Below are positions 24,496 through 33,081 of a stretch of 64,000 bases of DNA, one piece after another. Position 1 is the stretch's first letter. Every line of letters begins with the position of its first letter. Source of the stretch: Lachnospiraceae bacterium (GTDB lineage: Bacteria; Bacillota; Clostridia; Lachnospirales; Lachnospiraceae); assembly GCA_910574885.1 (NCBI GenBank), contig CAJTDD010000017.1, positions 1 to 64,000 of the forward strand, read 5' to 3'. The position numbers and the translations under genes are program-made. Under the pieces are notes generated by a model. That model had not been told where the DNA came from and ran no database searches. It saw nothing but the letters and a program-made list of their open reading frames with translations.

Positions 24496-25401
24496 CTACT
24501 GCATCTCATTGATTGCTTCCGTAATCGCCGCCGCAGGCGCAGCATCAATAATCACATACTTAATATTCCCATTCAGCATATCCTGCACGGCAAGAGAACC
24601 GCTCTTATAAGTCACGCATTTTGCCGGAAGACCGTCAAATCCCCAGTCCTCGTCGCCTTCCACGTAATACTGGCCGGTAGTTCCCGCCTGTACGCCGATG
24701 GAATCCCCGCCGCCAAGCTTTCCAAGAAGCTCCGCCACGGCATCTGCATCCTTGCAGTCATCAAACGCCGTATCACTGTCCGGTACAATCAATCTCTGGG
24801 ATGCAGAATAGTAAGCATCCGTGAACGTCACATACTCTTCCCGCTCTTCGTTAATCGTCAGTCCCGCCATAGCGATATCACATTTCTGCTGGCTGACGGA
24901 CAGGCAGACCGCGTCAAAATCCATGTTCTGGATGACTAACTCCTTATCCAGCTCTTCTGCAAGCAAAGAAGCAATCTCCATGTCAATCCCATAGTAGCTG
25001 TCCCCTTTGGTATACTCAAATGGCTCAAATGCAGCGTTCGTAGCTACCACCAACTGGTCCTTAGAGTCGTCAAGCTCTGCGGACTCTACCGCCTGTGGCT
25101 CCCCGTCGCCGAAATACTTGTCACAGATTTCTTCCAGCGTACCGTCTCCTTTGATTTTGCCTACAAATGCATTGACCTGCTCTAATAACTCCGGCTGGGA
25201 CTTGTCCACGCCGAACGCATACTCCTCGTCCGTCAAATCAATCTCAATCACCTTTGCAGTTACCGCGGAAGAACCTGCGTCCTCCCCACCCTTGGAGTCG
25301 CTTCCGGAACCACTGTCCGAATCCCCTTTAGAGCCGCATGCCGCCATGGACATGACACATGCCGCAGCCAATAATATACCTGTAAATTTCCTGAATTTCA
25401 T
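24496..25401 (-). CDS. Amino-acid ABC transporter lipoprotein, apparently circularly permuted
   Basis: A 301-aa lipoprotein from MKFRKFTGIL (AGGAGG ten bases upstream; an upstream extension lacks a site). Signal peptide with lipobox cysteine at about residue 22, then a Gly/Ser/Asp-rich linker. It is a family-3 solute-binding protein, but residues 50-100 (YAFGVDKSQPELLEQVN...GDGTLEEICDKYFG) correspond to what is normally the end of the domain. The usual beginning (LVVATNAAFEPFEY...GIDMEIA) comes after, at about 117. The protein ends at YVIIDAAPAAAITEAIN, where the normal order would continue into YAFGV. The termini are therefore relocated. Likely ligand: a polar amino acid or cystine. Confidence 0.85.
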   Translation of the reverse strand: MKFRKFTGILLAAACVMSMAACGSKGDSDSGSGSDSKGGEDAGSSAVTAKVIEIDLTDEEYAFGVDKSQPELLEQVNAFVGKIKGDGTLEEICDKYFGDGEPQAVESAELDDSKDQLVVATNAAFEPFEYTKGDSYYGIDMEIASLLAEELDKELVIQNMDFDAVCLSVSQQKCDIAMAGLTINEEREEYVTFTDAYYSASQRLIVPDSDTAFDDCKDADAVAELLGKLGGGDSIGVQAGTTGQYYVEGDEDWGFDGLPAKCVTYKSGSLAVQDMLNGNIKYVIIDAAPAAAITEAINEMQ

Positions 25402-25434
25402 TTTCCATATCCTCCTATACATTTTATACCCAAG

Positions 25435-25489
25435 GGCACACCGTAATACATGCCCGCCCCGCATGGGACATGCATTACGGTGTGTCCTT
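25435..25489 (-). promoter_or_regulatory. Long leader hairpin of the amino-acid ABC operon
   Basis: On the minus strand GGACACACCGTAATGCATGTCC pairs almost perfectly with GGGCATGTATTACGGTGTGCCC around a short GC-rich loop, ending about 33 bases before the start codon. There is no T-run, so it is not a standard terminator; a regulatory or mRNA-stabilising stem is likelier. Confidence 0.5.
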
Positions 25490-25584
25490 ATGTGTATAAA
25501 TTTTCATGCATAAAAATGCACATCTTGTATTTTACCACTTTATCGGAAAAAAGCAAGCATTTCCAGTCATTTTTTATGCAAGTT

Positions 25585-26412
25585 TTATGCAAGGAGAAGC
25601 TGAACCACCGTCACGGCCACAATAATTCCTCCAAGGACAATACGGTAATAACCAAATATCTTAAAGTCATGCTTCTTAATATATCCCATCAGGAAACGGA
25701 TTGCTGCAACGGACAGCCCGAAGGATACCACACAGCCCAGAATCAGAAGCCCTAACTCCTTGCTGGTAAAATGAAACCCAAATTTCACCAGCTTCAACAG
25801 GCTCGCCCCAAACATTGCAGGGATAGCAAGGAAAAAGGTAAACTCCGCCGCCACTTCCCTTGAAATGCCAATCAACAGCGCCCCGACAATGGTCGCGCCC
25901 GACCGGGACGTACCCGGAATCAGCGCAAGCATCTGGAACACCCCGATAATCAGCAGCATCGGCACCGTCAACTCCGAAATCCTCTTCACCTTAGGCCTTC
26001 GCCCTACATTTCGGTTTTCTACTATTATAAAGAGCACGCCATACACAATCAGCATGATTGCCACCGGCAGAGGCTTATAGAACAGTTTATCCAGAAGGTC
26101 ATTGAAAGGCAGGCCAATCAACGCCGCCGGGACGGACGCAATCACCACCTTAATCCACATCTGCCAGGTCAGCATCTTCTGTTTCTGCGTCTTTGTCGGG
26201 GAAAATGGATTTAGTTTATGAAAATATAGTACTACCACAGCCATAATCGCCCCAAGCTGGATTACCACATTGAACATCTCCATGAATGCATCGCTCATGC
26301 TAGGCTTCAGCAAATCCCCTACCAGAATCAAATGCCCCGTACTGCTGACCGGAAGCCACTCGGTAATACCCTCCACAATTCCAAGTATAATTACTTTTAT
26401 GATATCTAACAT
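25585..26412 (-). CDS. uppP: Undecaprenyl-diphosphatase
   Basis: A 275-aa BacA/UppP integral membrane phosphatase that recycles undecaprenyl pyrophosphate, the lipid carrier of wall synthesis; overexpression confers bacitracin resistance in related bacteria. Catalytic motifs: EGITEWLPVSSTGHL (about 14-28) and LIPGTSRSGATIVGALL (about 165-181), with around eight membrane helices. Ribosome-binding site AGGAGGGGAAAAGAA. It sits 24 bp after the Cof-phosphatase gene on the same strand and may share its transcript. Confidence 0.95.
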   Translation of the reverse strand: MLDIIKVIILGIVEGITEWLPVSSTGHLILVGDLLKPSMSDAFMEMFNVVIQLGAIMAVVVLYFHKLNPFSPTKTQKQKMLTWQMWIKVVIASVPAALIGLPFNDLLDKLFYKPLPVAIMLIVYGVLFIIVENRNVGRRPKVKRISELTVPMLLIIGVFQMLALIPGTSRSGATIVGALLIGISREVAAEFTFFLAIPAMFGASLLKLVKFGFHFTSKELGLLILGCVVSFGLSVAAIRFLMGYIKKHDFKIFGYYRIVLGGIIVAVTVVQLLLA

Positions 26413-26436
26413 TTCTTTTCCCCTCCTGATTTTCTA

Positions 26437-27267
26437 TCAGTTCAGCACATATGCCTCGATAAATTTTGCCACTCCGTCTTCATCATTCAATCCGGCTATG
26501 TAATCCGCCGCTTCTTTGACTTCATCCTTCGCATTTTCCATGGCGACCCCCGTCCCCACTTCTTTCAGCATCTTTAAATCGTTAGAGCCGTCTCCGAACG
26601 CCATGATTTCCTCCCGCCGGATGCCCAGTCTCTCCCCGAGCCTTACCAAAGCCCTGCCCTTATTAACTCCTGCCGCGTTTACCTCTATATTCCTCTTCAA
26701 CGCTCCCGTAATCTCAATGCCCGGAATCTCCCTAAGCTCCTCAAGCGCCAAATCACGCTCTTCCAGCGTGACGAACAACCCCTGCACCTTATCTGAACCA
26801 CGGTTCTCCTCCTCGAACTTTTCCCATAGATTCGCCACGGGAATACGCGTCCGCAGCAGATACTCCCTCATAGGCGGCTCTTCTATATAACGGTCCACAT
26901 TCTGCAGGGCGTCTTCCTGTGCATATCCAGTTCCGTCAAAATATATCTCCCGGAAGGCATCATGGCGGTAAAAGACCTCCAGGACCTTCCTCGCATATTC
27001 CACAGGCACCAGCTCTTCATACAAGATTTCTCCTGAGCGGAAATCCACTACCCTTCCGCCGTTGGCCGTAACCGCATACCGGAAGCCCGGAAACCGCAGC
27101 AGTTCCCCTGGGATTCCGCTCAGCGGCCTTCCCGTGGCAGGCAGCGCCACAATTCCCTGTTCTACGGCGCGCCTCAAGACGTCTCTTGTATATGCCGTCA
27201 ACTCTTTTTGGGAGGTCAGAAGCGTTCCGTCTAAATCCATCCCGATCATCTTAATTTTCCCTTTCAT
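26437..27267 (-). CDS. Cof-type HAD-superfamily phosphatase
   Basis: A 276-aa HAD hydrolase of the Cof/IIB subfamily. Motif I MIGMDLDGTLLTS (nucleophile aspartate), motif II ALPATGRP, the lysine of motif III at NKGRALVRL, and motif IV MAFGDGSNDLKML. The C2-type cap lies between motifs II and III (about 85-185). Members dephosphorylate sugar phosphates, pyridoxal phosphate or FMN; the substrate cannot be told from sequence. It overlaps the upstream gene's end by 17 bp. I prefer the second ATG (MKGKIKMIG) for spacing to GAAAGGAA. Confidence 0.88.
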   Translation of the reverse strand: MKGKIKMIGMDLDGTLLTSQKELTAYTRDVLRRAVEQGIVALPATGRPLSGIPGELLRFPGFRYAVTANGGRVVDFRSGEILYEELVPVEYARKVLEVFYRHDAFREIYFDGTGYAQEDALQNVDRYIEEPPMREYLLRTRIPVANLWEKFEEENRGSDKVQGLFVTLEERDLALEELREIPGIEITGALKRNIEVNAAGVNKGRALVRLGERLGIRREEIMAFGDGSNDLKMLKEVGTGVAMENAKDEVKEAADYIAGLNDEDGVAKFIEAYVLN

Positions 27268-27832
27268 ATGCACCTAATTCCTTTCTGTCTTTTGAAAACA
27301 ACATCAGCCCTGTACTGATTTTATCGATGTCCCTGGCCTGTCTGTATGCCTGTGTTCCGTGCTCTGTCATCTTGTCAACGACCATGTTCTGCGACGCCGG
27401 GGCAAACAATACGGTTTCCCTTGTAGGCGCCATGATGACCAAATCGTCCTCCAATTTATCCACACACACTTGCCAGATATGCTTGAAACACAGAGAACTT
27501 GCCTCATGCCACCCGTCTGCCAGCATCGCGAACCCTCCGTACCAGGTATTTGCAATCACAAACTCCACATCCCTGACCAGATTCTCACAGGATGCATAAT
27601 ACAAAGCCTCCACGTCACAGTCCGGCGGAAGCATATCATCCATCAATATCTCGAATACTTCTTCCTCACGTTTTATAACAAATATAATCCTCAGGTCATT
27701 GATAAATGACACCACCGGCGCATCTTTTTCAGAAATTTCTCCCAAATCCTTCCGGACCCACGGATAAATCCGTTCCCTAATGTTCTCGAGCTTGTACTCT
27801 TCTTCGTCGTATCTGTTCATATTCTGCCTCAT
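27251..27832 (-). CDS. DUF5688-like protein, unknown function
   Basis: A 193-aa acidic soluble protein without signal peptide. The segments FVIANTWYGGFAMLADGWHEASSLCFKHIW and DDLVIMAPTRETVLFAPAS suggest a compact alpha/beta fold. The general pattern (IRERIYPWVRKDL..., then ILP/ LP-rich middle and a late ETVLFAPA) recalls the DUF1444/DUF5688 group common in gut Lachnospiraceae, but I am not certain. Function unknown. It overlaps the Cof-phosphatase gene and is divergent from the wall hydrolase. Confidence 0.6.
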   Translation of the reverse strand: MRQNMNRYDEEEYKLENIRERIYPWVRKDLGEISEKDAPVVSFINDLRIIFVIKREEEVFEILMDDMLPPDCDVEALYYASCENLVRDVEFVIANTWYGGFAMLADGWHEASSLCFKHIWQVCVDKLEDDLVIMAPTRETVLFAPASQNMVVDKMTEHGTQAYRQARDIDKISTGLMLFSKDRKELGAYEREN

Positions 27833-27941
27833 TTTCCTCTCACTTTTCTAATCTTTGCCCTTTTTACAGCCAAAATGCGCCGTCGGAGGCGCAACGGGCT
27901 GCCAGTTTCCAATATTTTTATATATTCTATCATAACAAAGT

Positions 27942-27970
27942 TTGCTTTATATTGCAATTTGTTGTATAAT
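27942..27970 (+). promoter_or_regulatory. Promoter of the wall-hydrolase gene
   Basis: TTGCTT (27942-27947), 17-bp spacer, TATAAT (27965-27970), about 36 bp before the ATG. Confidence 0.6.
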
Positions 27971-28005
27971 ATATTGAGCACACGCTAATATGAAAGGAAA
28001 ACTAT

Positions 28006-29136
28006 ATGATAACCAAAGAAAAGAAACGTATATTACGGTCAGCTCTGGCGGCTGCCATTTCTGCCGTAACAATAGCTTCTGTGACTGTCCCGGTCTATTC
28101 CGCACCTTCGGCAGAAGAATTAGAGATTACTACCTCTAACTTGAAGGATGATTTGAATGACCTGAACAGCCAGTTGTCATCTTTAAGTGCTGAATTGGAC
28201 AATGCTTCGGCGCAGATTGAACAGCTTGCCGCCGAGGTAGAGAAGGCAAAGCTTGATCTGGCTGCGGCACAACTGAACGAAGAATCCCAATATGCCGCTA
28301 TGAAGAACCGTATCAAGTTCATGTATGAAGGCGGAAGCCTCTCGCTGCTGGAGATATTATTTTCCTCCGACAATATGGGGGATTTCCTGAATAAGGCGGA
28401 ATACGTGACGACCATAAGCGAGTATGACAGGGACATGCTTGAAGCGTTGGGTGAAGTTTGTGCCGGCGTAGAGAAAAAGCAGGATGAACTTAAAGCCAAG
28501 CAGGATGAACTTGCGGCGATGCAGGTAGATTTGAACGCCAAGAAGGATGCACTTACTTCCAAGATTTCCTCCACTTCCAGCCAGTTGGAAGATTATACGG
28601 CACAGCTAGAACGTGCCAGGGCAGCGGAAGAAGCGCTCAGGCTTGCCCAGAATAATGCGATTTCCGGTTCCATTGTCCCACCGAGTGAACGTCCCAATAA
28701 CAATGGCAATGGTCAGACCAATAACAATCCGTCGAATACGAATTCGTCGAATAACAACTCTTCCGGCGGTACGACGACGGCGCCTCCGACCGAGGCGAAT
28801 GTCTCAGATGTTGCTCTGTTTGCGGCGCTGCTTGAATGTGAAGCAACCGGCTATGACCCTATGCTTGCGGTTGCCACCGTAGTAATGAACCGTGTTGCAA
28901 GCCCTAATTATCCGGGTTCTCTGCGCGGGGTCATCTATCAATCCGGTCAGTTTGCACCTACATGGAACGGAAGCCTTGAGAAAGTCCTTGCAAGAGGTCC
29001 TTCTTCGACTGCATACTCTGTGGCTCAGGCTGCGCTTGGAGGTTCCAGACATGCCTCCGTGATTAATTGTTATCAGTTCCGGTCAGCCTGGACCGGTGTT
29101 TCCGGTATTAATATCGGAGGAAATATATTCTTTTAG
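28006..29136 (+). CDS. Secreted SleB-like cell-wall hydrolase with coiled-coil domain
   Basis: A 376-aa exported protein. Signal peptide about 1-32 (LRSALAAAISAVTIASVTVPVYS). A PcsB-type coiled coil follows (about 36-215, heavy in Glu/Leu/Ala/Gln heptads), then an Asn/Ser/Thr/Gly-rich flexible linker (about 222-262) and a C-terminal SleB/Hydrolase_2 domain (about 268-376) with LLECEATGYDPMLAVATVVMNRV (catalytic glutamate) and QFAPTWNGSLEKV. It probably cleaves peptidoglycan under control of the coiled coil, as in septum or wall remodelling by PcsB-like proteins. Monocistronic. Confidence 0.88.
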   Translation: MITKEKKRILRSALAAAISAVTIASVTVPVYSAPSAEELEITTSNLKDDLNDLNSQLSSLSAELDNASAQIEQLAAEVEKAKLDLAAAQLNEESQYAAMKNRIKFMYEGGSLSLLEILFSSDNMGDFLNKAEYVTTISEYDRDMLEALGEVCAGVEKKQDELKAKQDELAAMQVDLNAKKDALTSKISSTSSQLEDYTAQLERARAAEEALRLAQNNAISGSIVPPSERPNNNGNGQTNNNPSNTNSSNNNSSGGTTTAPPTEANVSDVALFAALLECEATGYDPMLAVATVVMNRVASPNYPGSLRGVIYQSGQFAPTWNGSLEKVLARGPSSTAYSVAQAALGGSRHASVINCYQFRSAWTGVSGINIGGNIFF

Positions 29137-29149
29137 ATATAATAGAACA

Positions 29150-29201
29150 GCGTCTTCACAGCATTTAGCATAATTTATCCTGTGAAGGCGCTGTTTTTTA
29201 T
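29150..29201 (+). terminator. Terminator of the wall-hydrolase gene
   Basis: ACAGCGTCTTCACAG...CTGTGAAGGCGCTGT followed by TTTTTTATTTT; 15-bp stem with one wobble. Confidence 0.8.
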
Positions 29202-29256
29202 TTTCTTCTCTTTAAAAATGCCCATCCGACAAGGACCTGGCTTTATACCACTCCAT

Positions 29257-29373
29257 CACTATGCGCGCACATGCTCCGTATGCAGCAGCATATGCGCCTT
29301 ACAGCTAAATAACTCTCTACCTCATCGTCACTATGCACTCACATGCTCCGTATGCAGCAGCATATGCGCCTTA
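29257..29373 (-). repeat. Tandem duplication of the hydrogenase gene tail
   Basis: Two 45-bp copies (29257-29301 and 29329-29373, period 72) differ at only two or three bases. The upstream copy is the real 3' end of the hydrogenase gene (KAHMLLHTEHVSA and stop); the second lies behind the stop and still encodes KAHMLLHTEHVRA and a stop. Confidence 0.75.
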
Positions 29374-31061
29374 TGGGACATCGGCTTCTCGAAATACTCC
29401 TCATACATCGCAAGTACGTCCTCATTCTCGTGGGAGAAACGGATCTGCGACTCATCGTCCAAATGATAGAGGTTACGTCCGCGGTCAAAAGCAAGCTCCT
29501 CACCGTCATGAATCGGCTGTCCGCCTCCTCCGACGCATCCGCCGGGACATGCCATGACTTCTACGAAATCATAATGCACCTCTCCTCGCTCAATCTTATT
29601 CAGCAACGCCCTTGTATTCCCGAGGCCGCTGACTACCGCCGTACGTACTTTCACATCGTCAATGGAAAATTCTGCCTCCATCACTCCGTCGTTTGCCTGA
29701 AATTCAGGGCTTCTGACTGCCTTAAACGCATCTGCCGGAGGATTCTCCTTCTTGAGCAGATAATATGCGGAACGAAGCGCCGCCTCCATCACTCCGCCGG
29801 TTACTCCAAAGATAACGCCCGCACCAGAACCCTGCTGCATCGGACGGTCGCTTGCGCGGTCTTCTAACGTATCCGGGCTGATATGTGCGGAACGAATCAT
29901 CTTGACAAGCTCCCTCGTCGTGATGACCGCGTCGATATCGTGCCCAGCATACTCCCCGTGGAACAGTTCCATCTCACGCTCGCCCTTCTTCGCAACACAA
30001 GGCATCACGGACACGGTATAAATCTGCTCCGGGGCTACCCCTATCTTTTCGGCAAAATAAGTTTTCATTGCCGCCCCAAACATCTGCTGCGGAGACTTTG
30101 CCGTTGAGAGCTGTTTTACCAGATGAGGGAACTGGGACTTGATGAAACGAATCCATCCCGGACAGCATGACGTGAACATCGGTCGTTCCTTTAACTCTCC
30201 CTCGGTAAACCGTTTCAGGAATTCCGTCCCCTCTTCCATAATCGTAAGGTCCGCGGAAAATGTAGTGTCAAACACATAATCAGCGCCCATCCGCTTACAT
30301 GCATCCAATATCTTGCCTACCGTCGCCTCCTCAGGCTTCATGCCAAGTTCCTCTCCCCAGGCTGTACGTACCGCCGGAGCAACCTGAACCACCACCGTCT
30401 TATTCTTATCCGCAATGGCATTCCATACCTTCTCCGTATCGTCACGCTCCCTGAGCGCCCCTACCGGACAGTGGGTGATACACTGGCCGCAAAGCGCACA
30501 GTCCGCCTCATGGATACTTCTGTGTCCGGACACATTCACGGTCGTACGGGAACCCGTACCTTCCACATCCCACACACCGAGTCCCTGGATCTTCTCACAG
30601 ACCTGGACGCAGCGCATACATTTGATACACTTGGAAGAATCACGTATCAGCGGGAAGGACTGGTCCCAAGGCTGGTTTTCCAGCACCTTCTTATAAGGGA
30701 TATCCAGAATATTCAAGTCATTTGCCACAGCCTGCAGGCTGCAGTTGCCGCTTCTTGCACAGCTTACGCACTGGCAGTCGTGCTGGGACAGAATCAATTC
30801 CACATTCGTCCTCCTGTGACGGCGCACCTTAGGGCTGTTGGTGTAGATAACCATGCCCTCTTCCGCCACATTATTGCAGGAAGTAATCAGCTTCTCCTTG
30901 CCTTCCAGCTCAACCACACACACACGGCAGGCGGCAATTTCATTAATTCCTTTCAGATAACATAACTTAGGGATTGGAATCCCATTCTGGGCGGCAGCCT
31001 CCATAATGGTAGTATTTTCTTTTACGGATATCTGCTTTCCATCAATCATAAGATTTACCAT
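29331..31061 (-). CDS. hydA: [FeFe]-hydrogenase catalytic subunit
   Basis: A 576-aa monomer-type large subunit that catalyses reversible H2 formation. Order: N-terminal [2Fe-2S] domain (Cys at about 34, 45, 48, 62), His/Cys [4Fe-4S] motif (about 94-110), two ferredoxin [4Fe-4S] clusters (CIKCMRCVQVC and CALCGQCITHC, about 144-205), then the H-cluster: L1 FTSCCPGW (about 296), L2 MPCVAKKGE (about 350), L3 EVMACPGGCVGGGGQP (about 498). Cytoplasmic. It overlaps the flavoprotein gene by 7 bp, so reductant exchange with that subunit is likely. No HydE/F/G maturases are in the window. Confidence 0.95.
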   Translation of the reverse strand: MVNLMIDGKQISVKENTTIMEAAAQNGIPIPKLCYLKGINEIAACRVCVVELEGKEKLITSCNNVAEEGMVIYTNSPKVRRHRRTNVELILSQHDCQCVSCARSGNCSLQAVANDLNILDIPYKKVLENQPWDQSFPLIRDSSKCIKCMRCVQVCEKIQGLGVWDVEGTGSRTTVNVSGHRSIHEADCALCGQCITHCPVGALRERDDTEKVWNAIADKNKTVVVQVAPAVRTAWGEELGMKPEEATVGKILDACKRMGADYVFDTTFSADLTIMEEGTEFLKRFTEGELKERPMFTSCCPGWIRFIKSQFPHLVKQLSTAKSPQQMFGAAMKTYFAEKIGVAPEQIYTVSVMPCVAKKGEREMELFHGEYAGHDIDAVITTRELVKMIRSAHISPDTLEDRASDRPMQQGSGAGVIFGVTGGVMEAALRSAYYLLKKENPPADAFKAVRSPEFQANDGVMEAEFSIDDVKVRTAVVSGLGNTRALLNKIERGEVHYDFVEVMACPGGCVGGGGQPIHDGEELAFDRGRNLYHLDDESQIRFSHENEDVLAMYEEYFEKPMSHKAHMLLHTEHVSA

Positions 31062-32887
31062 AATTTCTCTCTGCCTCCTTTAAATATACCGTAACCAAAG
31101 TGGTCGCAGCGCAGACACCTGCCTGCCTCCTGCTTCGCTTCCTTCTCGGTCATGCAGTTCTCCACGCCTTCAAAATCACAGACTCTCTCGCAAGCTTCGC
31201 GCTCCGTCAAGTTCACTCTTCCGCATGGCGTACGGTCGTCTAGGCGTGCCTCCGGAATCTCCACATCACAGGAAATCTCATGGCGGTATCCCAGATACTC
31301 GTCAATATTCGCCGCTACCACCTTCGCCGCCGCAATCGCCTTGATGACGGAAGCCGGGCCGCTGGCACAGTCTCCTCCTGCGAATACGCCAGGCATATTC
31401 TCGAATGTTCCCGTACTCTTGGTAAGAATCTTACCCCGCTCAACCGGGATTCCTGCCTCTTCAAAATGACGCGTCTCAATATTCTGTCCAATTGCTACAA
31501 TTAATATATCGCATGGTATGTATATATCATCTTCCCCGGTAGGCTTGATGCTCGCTCTTCCATCCCGGATTGCACTGACCATCTGCGGTTTGACATAGAT
31601 TCCTTCAATATGGTTATCCCCATTGATTTTGAGTGACGAAGGCGCCTTCAACGTCTGGAGTTCAATTCCTTCTGCCACTGCCCCCTCAATCTCTCCCGGA
31701 AGCGCCGTCATATCTGCAACTCTTCTCCGGTAGACAATACTTACCTTTTTCGCCCCAAGACGTTTTGCCGTACGGACAGCGTCCATGGAAACATTACCGC
31801 CGCCGATGACCGCAACCTCCTTGCCAGTCAAATCCATAATCTCGTTTCTTCCCACATTTCGCAAGAACTGTACTGCGGATAATACGCCGTCCGCGTCTTC
31901 CCCCTCAAGCCCAAGTTTCTTATCCGTACTGGCGCCGATGGTAATCAGTACAGCGTCATACTCTTTCCGCAAATCCTGAATCGTGATATCCTGCCCAATC
32001 TTCAGGCCATACTTCACTTCCACGCCAGTCTTTAAAATGCTGTTGATATCTTCCTCTAACCGTTCCTTAGGCAGACGATAGTTTGGAATTCCATAACGCA
32101 GCATTCCGCCCAATTTCGGCAGCATCTCATAGACCGTCGCCTGATGCCCCATCAACTGGAGATAATATGCCGCGCTCAATCCTCCCGGACCGCCTCCGAG
32201 TACCGCAATCTTCTTTCCGGTTGAAGGTGCGCATGCCGGTGGGTCTACTTCCCCAGCGAAATCAGCCGCTACACGCTTGAGCCCGCGTATATTGATCGCA
32301 TCATCCACCATGTTCCTTCTGCACCGCGCCTCGCATGGATGCTCACAGATGAAACCACAGGTAGTCGGGAACGGATTGTCCTTCCGGATGAGCCGGATTG
32401 CATCCGCATATCTCCCTTCTCTCACCAACGCAATATATCCCGGGATATCCACATGTGCCGGACACAGGGATACACAAGGCACCGGCTGGCTGTAGGTACA
32501 GGTACACCTTCCATTCCGGATATGCTCCTCATAATCGTCACGGTATCCGATTAAGCCTTTATATACCATGTGCGCCGCCTCGTATCCGATGGCGCAGTCT
32601 GCCGATTCCATGATAGAAAGAGCCGTCTGCTCCATAATGTCCAAAGTCTCCATGGTCGCCTTCCCATCAAGGACGTCCTTAATCAGATAACTCAACTGCC
32701 CCAGACCGATACGGCAGGGAACGCACTTGCCGCAAGTCTGCGCATGGCACAATTCCAGAAACGCACGGGACATCTCCACAGGACAGAGTCCCGGCGGGCT
32801 GGACTCAATTCTCCGCTCCAAATCCTTGTATAGCTCTTCCATAACTATCCTGGCTCTTTTGGGCGAGTCAATCTCTAGTCTGCTCAT
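31055..32887 (-). CDS. NuoF-tail/GltD fusion flavoprotein, hydrogenase partner
   Basis: A 610-aa fusion. Residues 1-125 match the C-terminal iron-sulfur part of NuoF/HydB (CGKCVPCRIGLGQL cluster motif) but not its FMN/NADH Rossmann domain. Residues 125-600 are GltD-like: an Fe-S entry domain (CPAHVDIPGYI, CGFICEHPCEARCRR), FAD-binding VLGGGPGGLSAAYYL (about 228) and NAD(P)-binding VIGGGNVSMDAVR (about 365), with a final CLRCDHFG. It probably passes electrons between NAD(P)H and the hydrogenase. No HydC/NuoE-like gene is present, which makes classical three-subunit bifurcation unlikely. Confidence 0.85.
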   Translation of the reverse strand: MSRLEIDSPKRARIVMEELYKDLERRIESSPPGLCPVEMSRAFLELCHAQTCGKCVPCRIGLGQLSYLIKDVLDGKATMETLDIMEQTALSIMESADCAIGYEAAHMVYKGLIGYRDDYEEHIRNGRCTCTYSQPVPCVSLCPAHVDIPGYIALVREGRYADAIRLIRKDNPFPTTCGFICEHPCEARCRRNMVDDAINIRGLKRVAADFAGEVDPPACAPSTGKKIAVLGGGPGGLSAAYYLQLMGHQATVYEMLPKLGGMLRYGIPNYRLPKERLEEDINSILKTGVEVKYGLKIGQDITIQDLRKEYDAVLITIGASTDKKLGLEGEDADGVLSAVQFLRNVGRNEIMDLTGKEVAVIGGGNVSMDAVRTAKRLGAKKVSIVYRRRVADMTALPGEIEGAVAEGIELQTLKAPSSLKINGDNHIEGIYVKPQMVSAIRDGRASIKPTGEDDIYIPCDILIVAIGQNIETRHFEEAGIPVERGKILTKSTGTFENMPGVFAGGDCASGPASVIKAIAAAKVVAANIDEYLGYRHEISCDVEIPEARLDDRTPCGRVNLTEREACERVCDFEGVENCMTEKEAKQEAGRCLRCDHFGYGIFKGGREKLW

Positions 32888-32938
32888 GACTAAACCTCTC
32901 TTCTCTTACTTATTTCTACATTTTTTGCAGTTACAGAC

Positions 32939-32966
32939 ATTATATCACCTTTGGAAGCGGTTGTAA
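32939..32966 (-). promoter_or_regulatory. Promoter of the hydrogenase operon
   Basis: Minus-strand TTACAA (32961-32966), 16-bp spacer and TATAAT (32939-32944), about 50 bp before the flavoprotein start codon. Confidence 0.6.
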
Positions 32967-33028
32967 GCAGGTTGGGCATAAGTAGATTATTTAACGGCAG
33001 CGATATAAATTTAACATAGAATAGGGCA

Positions 33029-33070
33029 AAAAAAGACGAACAAGAACATCTTTCTTGCTCGTCTTTTTCA
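33029..33070 (-). terminator. Terminator of the ribosomal superoperon
   Basis: AAAAAGACGAGCAAGAAAGATGTTCTTGTTCGTCTTTTTTT on the minus strand: a 14-bp stem with wobble pairs and a T-run, directly after rplQ. Confidence 0.88.
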
Positions 33071-33081
33071 TATTTTTAATC

